Below, one piece after another: positions 26,201-38,200 of a DNA stretch of 64,000 nt. Within the stretch, counting starts at the first letter, position 1; each line of letters begins with the position of its first letter. The stretch comes from Ciona intestinalis (taxonomy: Eukaryota; Chordata; Ascidiacea; Phlebobranchia; Cionidae). The DNA lies in assembly GCF_000224145.3 (NCBI RefSeq), contig NC_020169.2:1008294-1072293 (forward strand), given 5' to 3'. Under the pieces are notes generated by a model that worked only from the letters and a program-made list of their open reading frames with translations, was not told the DNA's origin and made no database searches. The translations under genes were made by a program, and so were the position numbers.

Positions 26201-29200
26201 TGAAGAAAAGGATAAGATCTTTATTCAGTAACTCAAGTCTTAACTACAGCGAAGATGAGAATATAAAGCCCATACCTACTTCGGTCAGTGCTTCATCATT
26301 ACTTGGTGGGAAAACAGGAAAGACAGAGCCGAGTGCAAGAGTTGATATCAATATACCAATATCAAGATCACACTCTTCAAACTATGACCGGACATACGTC
26401 GATGATCAATTAGATCTTCCTGATGCAGTTTTCTCAGAGGAGGCAGGGGAGAGTGCGACTAATGATGTTCTTACCGATCTTCCGTTACCCGATAAAAAAC
26501 CAGGGACTCCAGCTTTTTTCTTTCCAAGAATGTCGAGAGGAAATCGAACTTCGATCGCTCGTAGAGAAGCAAATGATATTATTGAAAATGTAGCGTTGAC
26601 AGAAATATATGAATAATGCAACTATATGTCATGGTTAAAAAACTTTTTTAATAAAAGTTTGTAATACTTTTTTATGTGAAAGAGGTATTTTTTTATTATC
26701 CCGCTTGCCATTTTAGTCACTGTACAATGATGTACATCACAGCTTTTAACTGTGTATTTGGTATAAACTGTTTAATTAAACCTGTCATTTCCAATTAAAC
26801 ACTGTCTAAGTAAAATCCATGTTGTAGTTATGTAACCTATCTAAGGTGCGATATTTCCACAGATGCGACAAAACATTGGAATACCAAGCGAGACACGCGA
26901 AGTTGAAGAGAGTGAACTTGTCCCACCATTAAGAATACTTGCTCCTTGGGGGTTTAAGGTGATTTAAATAATACCGTGTTCATTTAGATACACCATTGTT
27001 AATTCATATTCATTATATAAGTCGCATGGCACTCATGTGCTTAATTGTTGTTTGTTGGCTTCCTGGGAGCTATGAGTAAATACACGTTCTTCAGTATGTG
27101 TGTATGTATACAAAAGTATTGGTTAGGTTTTGTGGTCTGAAGTTAACAATGTATTCAAATGGTGGAATCTGTTTATGCAGATTTGTGTGAATAGTGGTTA
27201 GTTTATGCCTGCTTTGTAAAAGAAATACGTGTTAGTTTAGTTTAGTAGAAGGAATTTATCAGTTAGTTATTATTTGTTCCAATACGCCAGGTTAAAAGGA
27301 ATTTATGATTTTTATTAAACCTTTGTTGTGTGAAAATTTGCAGTACATTGTTATGAATCTAGCAGAATGTACACATGCAGATCAAGGCATATATTTCACT
27401 GTTTAAGTTAATGATCATTGTCCAGTTGTAAATTAGAATGTGTTATTCATGTTTTGGAATTTCAATGTTTATTAGTCTAAATTTAAAATGCTATGTTTAA
27501 TTGTCTGTGCCGATCTATTTCCATATACCGATCTATTTCCAACAGGCATTACAAGCAGTTGTTATTATTTACATGAGATATTCATACTTTTATAAAAATA
27601 GGTTAAATTCTTTTTTTTTATGTTAAAAAAGTTCATAAACGTTTAGTTCAATGCAGTTTGTGCTTCCTGTTGCATTGTGTTTGTAACTAACCACCAAATG
27701 GTGTTTACCAGTTGGTCGTATTTATATAGCTTTTGACATGTTAAAACACATATAAGTTATTGTATATTGCATTGAAGTTTAATTATTTCTACAAATTGCA
27801 ATGCACGATAATGGGATTGAGTTTTAATTAGTGGTGCTTTACATTTTATAATGTAATGAGTGTTTAAAAGAAGTAAAACCCAGTGATTTTTTTGGAACTT
27901 AGTTTTTCTTTAAACTTCTACATAGCAGTACCATTATCACATAATATCGAATATGTTGTGATGTTGTTTTTTTTTTCAGATTAACAAAATAAAGCCTTTT
28001 TAGAACCGTGAGGATATTATGTTTATTTAATTCTGTAAATATGCTTTGAGTACTGCCAAATTTGTTTGTGTTCTGGGTCGATAAAAAAGGAGAAAAACAT
28101 AGACCACCCTACTATATACACTATATAGTAGGGTGGTCTATGTTTTTCTCCTTTTTTATCGACCCAGAACACAAACAAATTTGGCAGTACTCAAAGCATA
28201 TTTACAGAATTAAATAAACATAATATCCTCACGGTTCTAAAAAGGCTTTATTTTGTTAATCTGAAAAAAAAAACAACATCACAACATATTCGATATTATG
28301 TGATAATGTACTGCTATGTAGAAGTTTAAAGAAAANNNNNNNNNNNNNNNNNNNNNNNNNNNNNNNNNNNNNNNNNNNNNNNNNNCAGATTAACAAAATT
28401 AAGCCTTTTTAGAACCGTGAGGATATTATGTTTATTTAATTCTGTAAATATGCTTTGAGTACTGCCAAATTTGTTTGTGTTCTGGGTCGATAAAAAAGGA
28501 GAAAAACATAGACCACCCTACTATATACACTATATAGTAGGGTGGGGGAAGATGGGACACCTTTGGCACATAATTTCCAAATATCCTGATCGTTTTTTAA
28601 ACAATTAACAACGGTTTATGGAAGTCGTGAGCATACGGTTTAATAATTCTTTAAATGCTCTTTGTTTACTACCAATTGGGACAAAAAAATAGAATAAAAC
28701 GGTGTCCCATCTTCCCCCACCCTACTATACAAAATGAACTATACAGACGGCCATGCATACATTATAACACTGAATAATGATTCGTAATAAAACTTTCATT
28801 GACCAGGCTACCATGGCAATCCCTGATACCCACAAAGGTGGAAAGCTTCATGCTTATGAACTGCTGTGTAAGATGACGTTACAACGGGAACATGACACCC
28901 CACTTGAACCCGAACATCTTTCACAATTTTACGCAGTGTTGCATCATGGTCTTCATTCTCCTGATAACGTAAGTCTAAATCATAAGTCATATACTCCAGA
29001 TCACAGCATCATAATATCTATTTATATGTACATATTTGTTTTGCATCAAAATATTTTTTAGGAAAAGTGCCAATTTGCCAAGACAAAATATATGCCATAT
29101 TGGATCATTATAGATTTTCATGAATAAACAAAAAAATATTTTTAAAAGGGTTCGTTGTTATGTACAAAACAATATATAAAACGCCATAGTATTTTCCATA

Positions 29201-32200
29201 TAAAATGTATTATTTTGTTCACCTTTATTAAACCTAAGAAAAAAGGGGCCAAGTCTGGCCCCTATCCCAGGTCCTCACGGACCTCACCCACACGGAATAA
29301 TAATAATAATAAACCTAATGAAATGAAATATGCACAGGATATTGTGAATGAAATTGTTAGAAGTTGTTCTCAATATTTTCCTTCATGCCTTCAAGCTTCA
29401 AGTTTACTTCTGTTAGATTTTATCTATGCTTGTCATGCTGTTGCTGCTTCACAAGATTTAAAGGTAACTTGTGTTTTTCAATTTGTTGTGTTCAGTCTTA
29501 TTGAGCAAACACTTGAATGAATGTAACTTACTTTATCCTCGCGGGCGGGAAACAGCATGCTTCAACACTAGTGTCATATTTTATACCTCGTGCCAGCTTA
29601 CGAGTTACCATGTAGGTTACTTTGTGGGTGATTATTTTAGGTGAATTTTTATTATTTATGACTGATAATTTGTACAACCCATTAATGACCACTGGGTTGG
29701 AGCAATTGTCCCTAATTGTCATGCTAAAAACACATACGCCAATAATGGTAGTAGCGCCGAGCCTTGAATCCATTACCTCTGGGTTACAGCCAGGGGCACT
29801 AACCACTTTGACACATTGCTGAACTTCAAAATCCAAAAAGTATTTAAATGTCATTGCAACTAATTTCACTGTTATTTGTTGGAATATATATTATATGTAT
29901 AAAATTTGATTTAATGTATTTTGTCACACTAAACAGATTTGGTAGTACCAGTTCAATCGATATGTTTATTTAACTGGGTGTATTGGGACAATAGGTTTAC
30001 TATTTGGTGCGTGGTGTACAGCTGAACACATAGATTAAAATAATAATATATGTTATATTTTTTATACAGTGTTTTATGTATTGAAATATTTTCATTATGA
30101 CAAGTGTCAAAGGTAACCTTTTTATTTTTCTATACTTTATCTTCATTTAAGTAAAATTCTACAGTGAACCATGCCAGGGGACCGGGGATTTAGGCCCGAG
30201 TTGGCTCATTACCCAAATACCCAGTAACAGTACACTATCTAATTCAGGAAATGTTTTCATATATAGCTACATTTTTCCCAAATACAACTTGTATAGTTTT
30301 ATTCTATATGTAAATTTTTGCTATTTCAGTAAATTGTATATTGATACTTTTTTACTCGGTCAAACATATATGTATATATAGATATGTATATTATAAAATA
30401 TTTGTGATGTAACTTTTTCAAACTTTACACCGTTTATTACACAGGCACCTCGTGTTGAAGCTCAAACCATATTAGGTTCAACTTTGTGTTTTCCCAATCT
30501 GTATCACAACATTCCTGTTCTCAAACCTGATGTTACTGAGCCTTCTGTAACCATCTGCAATAATGTGAAGGTATTTTGCAACTATTGTATGCATGCGTTT
30601 ATACCATTTGTGTAACTCTAAACATTGGATTTGAAAAATATTAGTTTTTTTAGCTCCCTAGTGGGCAACTGCATTTGTCTTGACTTAATTTTGTATATAA
30701 ATTGTTTTTTTTATTACAATGTATGTTTTCATGCATTTTCAATGAATTTGCCCCACACCTTCTTTATTTTTAGGTTATAATTTCTGGGTTATATGACTTT
30801 AATGTATTTACTATTAATTATTTGTTGTTTTAGGATTATGTGGTTGAAGCTCTTCTAACATCTGGAAAGAAAGAGCCTTCTGCTGCTGCCAGATGTGTGG
30901 CGCTCTCTAGCACAGGTGTGTGGCTTTATGAGGAACTCACAACATGCCACACGAGGCATTCTAGAGTCAAAGAAGCAATAAATGTGCTGCTTGTTTCATT
31001 AAAGGTAAAGTTCTGCTTTATATAAAGGGTTGCAAAGAAAGTTGTAACTTTTGTTAACTTTAGTTCAACAACCGAACTGTGGCAAGTGTCGCATGCACAC
31101 AACTCCACTTACTGACACATTGCAGCAAAGAATTGATGGAAAATATGCCAGAGATGCCGTCTCGTATTATAGAGGTGAGTCTATGTGACTATAGTGGTTT
31201 AATTGAATGAGAAATGTTACAACCTGGTATTTGAATTACAATAACAGTCCTATAACATATTAAAATTTATGGTAATTATAGCAGTAATGTCTTTGTTGTG
31301 TATGTTCTAGGCATTGTGGGAGGTGATAAACTCCATGTTTTTATTATTCAGGTTATGTCATTAACAGTATCTGCTCTTTTAAACGGTACAGAAGCGAAAA
31401 ACACAGACTCTGGTCGACAGGTATGTTTTTCATGTGAATAATTGAAATGTGAGGTGTTTGTAAATGTTCGCATTATCTATTCTAGTGGATATTTAGTTTA
31501 AGAAATATACTGTTTCACTTTGATTTTCTTGGTTTTTTAAATTTAGCAATTATGAAGTAGGCAACACAAAATAATCTTTTTTTGTGACATGTAATATTTT
31601 CTCATTGTCTTTTACTAATGAGTAATAATGTAGTATTTAATATACAATATCATCATTATATTTTATAAATTGTCATTACATTCCCACAGTTACTGGTGTC
31701 CTTACTACTATGTATATTGGATTGGTGCATGGCTGTCCCACTCGAGTTACTTACTGATACTTATGGTGCTGAGAGCGATAAAAGATTGATAAGAACTGTT
31801 TTCAAGGTAAAGACCTTGTGCTAAGTTATTCAGTTTATTGTTTGCTTCTTTATTACATGAGTGATGTACTTATAAACAAAAATGTTTAGGGACCCTTTTA
31901 AAATAATAGTTAAAACATTTTTTATCTGGTTGAAATATGGTATTTTTTAATAGGGTTATTTTAGTTAAACATGGTATTTAAACAAAACCTAGGGTTTGAA
32001 AGCTGTAGGGTTATTGACTTGGGGTATTGGTTGGGAGTAAAGGGTAAAGGGTTGGAAAATGTTTGGTTTCTAACTTTTTTAACTGTACATTTGCAAACTG
32101 ATATCCTTGCCCCAAATTTATTTGGGCATTACAAAACTGTATTCTGACTGTTAAATTGATCTAAAACCACATTCTCATAGTTCTATATTTGTTTCAGGCA

Positions 32201-35200
32201 TTACAGACAGCTGCACTGGGCAAGCCAGGTCACAGTGCAAAACACAGCTACAGTTTGTCTGACCTGGCTTCTCAAGATTTCGACCCAAATCTTCAACTTG
32301 ATAAAGTTCAAGAAGCTCCTACAGGTTTCTCAGGACGACCGAAACTTAATGTACCAAGGAACAACACTGTGAAGTTAGGTGAGTGGATTTAAAATGTATC
32401 ATTAATGCAGAAATATGATATCTCTTTTAATATCTTAATTGTTCAATTGACATATATTTTGTAATACATTTTTTGCAAAAAACTTTCCCGTTAGGAGAAG
32501 ATCTCTTATCCATTACCAATAAGCGCTAGTCACCTACCTTTAGGGGAGTAATATGCCTCAATATCTGGTACGTTCCACCCTAGGACTGAGGGTGTTTGGG
32601 ATATGGGCCAACTCTGGTCTAAATATCAGATCCCATGGTGAAGCGGGCTGCAGGCCCTCACCCACATAGAATAGAATAAAGTGGCAACATAGTACTACGG
32701 AGTAAGATGGGATACAATTAGCACATAAAATCCTGTGTTTCTTGATCTTGTTTGGACAAATAACAACACTCTTTTAGGGATGTGGTGTCACGATTGTATA
32801 ATTAATAATTATATAAATATTCTTTGTTTTTTACCAAATGAGACAAGAAAGGAAATGAAATCAAGAACCTTCTTACCCCACACTACTAAATGAAAAGTTA
32901 TACAGCTTGTTTAAGAAGTCCTGACCCAATGCATTATAACCGACCATATTGTTATGGCAGGTCGAGATGGTGCAGTAAGTCTCGCAGCCCACACAGTCCT
33001 CTCCCACCTCACCAACCACCTTGGACACTTCCCCCTCGCACGTGGTTGTTCGTTACTTGCGTGTCGTGTAAGTGAACATCACGATGGGGAAGACACACCA
33101 GATGAATTATCTGCGAAACTATTCAACTCACCTAATGTGCAAGTGTGTATGCTTGTTTACATGTGTTTTAGATTTGTATATATCAGCTCTAAGGCTATGA
33201 CTCATCGTATTAAGTGTTTAGAGGAGTTCTCCATTGCTTTTTATATACTGATTAATTTTATTAAAAATGATCTGACCAGAGAATGATGTATAATCTCCAT
33301 TTTTGTAACATTCATTTATTAAGAAAATACCCCATTTTAACAGCATATTTTAATAGCAATTATAATTATAAATACATTTGTAAACACAACTTAATTGTAT
33401 TACAATTGTACAAGTTTGATTTGACCTAACAAGAAATTTTTATCACAGTTTCTCATCTACAATGATACTTGTCTCATGTCATTGGTGGAAATACCAGCAG
33501 AAGTAAGTGAATCATAGTCATTATTTATCTAAACCAAGCACTTATAAAGTTAAATTAGTTAACAGTATTAGGTTTATTCTGATTTGACAAGTACTGTATT
33601 ATATTGGCTGGTAAACTTTTTAAAGTAAGTACAACTTTATAATAACTACAAAACATACACTTTAACATTATGGTGCATTACATTTTGACTATACAGCTTA
33701 TTTAGTTGGAACTTTTAGAATATTTAGTCATATCTAGAATCTTCTGATAATAACCCATATTTCTCAACCTTGTTTTTAACCATGTACTGTTATATTATTC
33801 TGTAAATAATATTTATTTATTTTCAAATAGGAAGATAATAAAGAATAAAAACATAGATTATTTTACCCCACCGTACTTGACTATTTTTAGTTTAACTATT
33901 ATATCTATTTCAAGAACGAGCAATTACCTTTTTTTCTACTTTACAGACAGACAAACCCGGTGAAGGAGCAAGACACGATATGCGTAGTTCTAATAGATGT
34001 GTGAGGTTTATTATGAGGGACGGGGGTGGCAAGTACTGCTGGGATTGGTCGTTGTTATACGGACCAGCTGATGTGGAAGAAAGGAATAAACCTGGTAGGT
34101 TTTTGTTGTTTTTGATGATTATTTTGTATGGTGTGGTCTTAAGGTACGCATGTAATGTGTTCTGGGTTGTATGCCAATTTTGTGCAGTTATTTAAACACT
34201 TAGGTTGTTACTGCATGGTTAACAACAGGAAAAAAGATTAGATAGTATAAATTCAAAAATTGCCATAAATTTAACGAAAAATGTGATATTGTAGATTTAC
34301 ATTTGTTTCCTCATTGATATATTTAAACAAATATCTCAACTATTTCTACAAAAGATAAACTCATCCTAAAACTTATTAATTCTAATTCTCCATTTTATCC
34401 ATGCGATTCTCCTTTAAACACTTTACTAATATTTTTTTCTTTTTAGTTAAGTGTGAGCCCCTGTCAACATTAGCATCTGACATCAGGCAGTCAGCTGATG
34501 CTCACTGTCAGTCTTATCTTGATTATGCAAAGCATGAGGAAGGTAGGAAGTGTAAAGTTACTTACGCTGAAATGCCAATCTATAACAAATCTGAAGAACC
34601 ATCAGCCAACACTGACAAACTTGATACAGTGAGTTTTATACATATAATGTGCATGTTAAAAGTTTTTTGAAAATTAAAATTGAATTTTTGATTTCGCCTT
34701 TTTTAAGATTGTAATGTTTTCTAATGATTTAACCTGTGCTTTTCTCAATAATTGTTATTTTAACTGCTAAGTAAATCAACAACTTTGTTTTAAATAGCTA
34801 ATACGAACAGTAACAAGCTGTGTTGTCATTTTTTAAGAAATGTAACCCCACTTAACCATTAATCTGCAAACCTATTTAAACTGGCTGTGACATTTTACAC
34901 AAAAGGTAAAAAGCCATTTAACTAATGATATTACCAATTTTATCCAGTTTTAAATTAAATTTTATTTTATAAGTACAAAAATAAAAATCTGAAAGTATTT
35001 TTTTTGTTAAAAAAAAACTCTTCTTTGTTATTGCTTTAATAGTTAGACATATTTTTTCGAACATAGTACACGAACATATTTTTTCTATCAAAAAATTGGC
35101 AAACTATATAAACAAATAAATGACTGTTTTTGAATCAGCTGCTTCAATATATTGGTTGGTCAAGCCCCGAATGTCAGAGTCGAATAGGAATCCCATTAAA

Positions 35201-38200
35201 CACATACAGTCCCCCACCTTCTGTGTTGAGCCAAGATATTGAAGCTGCTGCAATTAAACAAATATTACATCATCACCAACAACTTGGTAAAAGTTACAGT
35301 GAAAATTCAAGTGCTACAAGGTACAGTGTGTGTTGTGTATGTGTTATGACTCTACATTGTTCACCACTCAATAATAATTTAAACTCTGTTTTTTTTAACG
35401 TTTAACATAGACAGTAAATTTAAAGGGCTAATCAGGATTTTTAAAACTGTGCGCCAAAAAAATGTTTGTAAGTATCCATATTTATTAAAAAATTTCAGCT
35501 TGTATTGGGTTAAATTGTTATAATTTTTGTGTGCCAGGAACAGATCCAAATAATCTAAGTATGCTATAGCTATTATGTAATAACTGCTGTATTAAACACA
35601 CAGTACAGCTTATAATGAATAGTTGTAGTTTAAACTAACCATACATAACCACAGTTGGCAAGGTAAAGCTGTCCACCCCCCACCACCAGCCACCAACCCC
35701 CTACCCTTCCATCTAGCAAGGTTGGTTTGCGCACAGTTAGGTTTCTTATCACGTGACAATCGTGGTCGTGTACATCTGCTAAAGAAGAACGAACGCTTGC
35801 TGCGAGAACTGAAAAACCTTGACTCAAGGCACTGGTAAGCTTCTTATTTGCGAACATTGTTGAATGTTTGTTTTTGGGCAAAACAGTAACAGTTATAGCT
35901 ACAACACAAGTGGTCACTAACGGGTTTTCTTAATTCTTAATTATACTGAAAAAAAGTGTTAAAAACAAAAACTGCCTATAAATTTACAAATTTACGTAGT
36001 ACGTATATGGTAACTTTGAGGTTAGCATATGATGTATGAAATAAGAAATCAATGAAATAAATCTTGGGTTCTGACACTATGTAAGGATAAACTATTTCAA
36101 ACATTACTCAGTACAAGCAATAAAACTTTAAAAGTTTACTGTTTGTACATGAACAATAAATATAGCACACTAATATTTTTAGTATTTATTATGTAGAAAC
36201 AATATGCAGAATTGGCCGAACTTTCTTTTATCCCACCATATACCCCACAGTCGAGAAACACACAAGGTAGCGGTGCTTTACATAGCATCTGGTCAAGAAG
36301 ATAAACTATCCATTTTATCCAACACTGGAGGCAGCAAAGATTATGAAGATTTTGTAGCAGGGTTGGGATGGGAGGTAAAGTAATTATGTAGATATATGTT
36401 TTTATCCATTACATGTTTTACGACTGTCGTTTCCCTGTAATTTCTATTCTTCTGTCTGATTAAAAAGATAAATAAACTTATTTAATGGTTAAATACGATT
36501 AGAAGCTTGTTATATTGACAAGAAAGTAATTTTGATGTTGTACATTCGGTACAAAACACATATAATTACTAATTGTGCATATACATGATTTGGACTTCGT
36601 ACATGCAGTAAAAGGCGTTTGAATATTTCAATATTGGGTCGAAGTAGTTTACCGTGCATGTTAATACATTCCAATATACGAAGCATTGCCACCAACTCAG
36701 TCCTATGTTGAATAGAATAACATTGGTCAGTGCACACACGTCGCAATTCGCAAGCATTACGTTACTCACTTTAATCGACTCCAATTATGAAACAAGGTTA
36801 TGTTTTATTGCTTACGACCACCACAACGCTCATAACACAACTCTATTTGATTAAAACATAAGTAATGCATATCCTCGCGTGGCATCGTCGATCGTAAATT
36901 AACTTTTATTGGCCAACTAAGCGAGGGAACTGAATAATACAAACGTTAATACAACAACAAGGGCAACGATTTTTAAAATGAAAAGGTGTTTTTTTTCGTT
37001 ATGTTTTTTTGTTTTGTTTTTATTAGTTTAATCTTCGTTTGTAATCAAAGAGATGAGTAACAGTAGTAATTTAAGATAAAATGGATACATTTGCGCATAA
37101 TGTTCCTTATTTCATAATGGCGTTTTTTACAATGGAAAATGCTATTCTAAAGGGTCATGAAGATACCATTTTTTCCTATGCAATCGACGGGCAAAACGAA
37201 TGAAAACATAGACCACCTTAACCCAACTCACTGCAGTATTATTCCGGTTGCTACGCGCTCCTAAATTCATATTTTAAACGTTCGTTGTTGTCACAGGTTG
37301 ATCTGAAAGTCCACTGTGGTTTCAGTGGTAAGTTGCAAAGCGATGGGAGCACAGGTAAAAGTGCTCCCTACTATGCAACATCGACGTTGGAAGTTATATT
37401 TCATGTTGCTACACGGTTCCCATCGACTAATGTAACTGCAAGAAACGTCAAGGTAATGAATTGGAATATATTCCAGTATGGACCGGTTAAAACTAGTCGA
37501 CTCTGGTCAGCTGTTTTAAAATTTGCTTTACACCAAAAAATAAAGATTTCAAAAACAATTACTCACAAAGTTACACATTTAGGCACCCGTGTTACAATTA
37601 TTGTTTTCCGAAAAAAAATAGATACCTACATTTATTTATTAAAACTGTACGTACATACGCCATATAGTAGCGTGGGGAAGTCGGGAAATATGATATGCAA
37701 ATATCCTGATCGTGTTTTAAACAATTACCAACAGTCTACGGGAGTCGTGAGGATATAGTTTAAAATTATTTATATATGTTTTTTGTTTACTACCAAATGG
37801 GACGGAAAAATATAATGAAGAGGTGTCCCGTTTTACCCCATCCTACTTTGGCCTACTATAATAAAACTTTATATACCCCCATAGTTAAAACACCTTGGTA
37901 ACGATGAAGTTCACATAGTATGGTCAGAACATCACAGAGATTACAGACGTGGTATCATTCCAACTGAGTTTGGTGACGTAGTTATCGTCATCTACCCCTT
38001 ACGTCACGGGTTATTTCGGGTGCAAATAATTAAAAAAACAGAGGTGGGTTAAGGTTGCTTATTTAAAATAATTTCGTTTTTTTTACGTTTTTAGTTAGCA
38101 GATTTTTATAAATATTTTTTTAAACAAAAAAATGAAAAGTGTTGATGATAAGTTACAGTTTTATGCAAATACTGCTACTTTTGTAAGAAATGGAAGCAAT

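Larger units (their letters stand above)
24163..26862. other. Long RALGAPA intron 30
   Basis: This 2.7-kb intron holds two SINE-like fragments (24535-24612 and 25485-25535), AT-rich sequence with no other recognised content, and near its 3' end a separate 138-codon ORF with a poly(A) signal (listed separately). Confidence 0.7.
26959..28806. other. RALGAPA intron 31 with gap and repeats
   Basis: The first part is AT-rich without recognised content. The rest holds the large palindrome (27888-28335), a 50-N gap, a third copy of the same sequence and a family A MITE. Confidence 0.7.

Noticed and set aside
26560..26616. Resemblance of the nested ORF tail (ARREANDI) to PKA inhibitor pseudosubstrates
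   Set aside because: The Arg and Phe spacing around RRxA does not fit the PKI motif and the position after Ala is not hydrophobic.
27888..28335. A giant hairpin that might be a real palindrome or precursor RNA
   Set aside because: The arm runs into a gap and a third direct copy follows, which points to misassembly.
33586..33885. Possible further MITE copy
   Set aside because: Only one end (ACATAGATTATTTTACCCCAC) is recognisable; the other end and core are not convincing.
35630..35917. Minus-strand 95-codon ORF
   Set aside because: It is antisense to RALGAPA exon 45, whose phase and similarity are clear.
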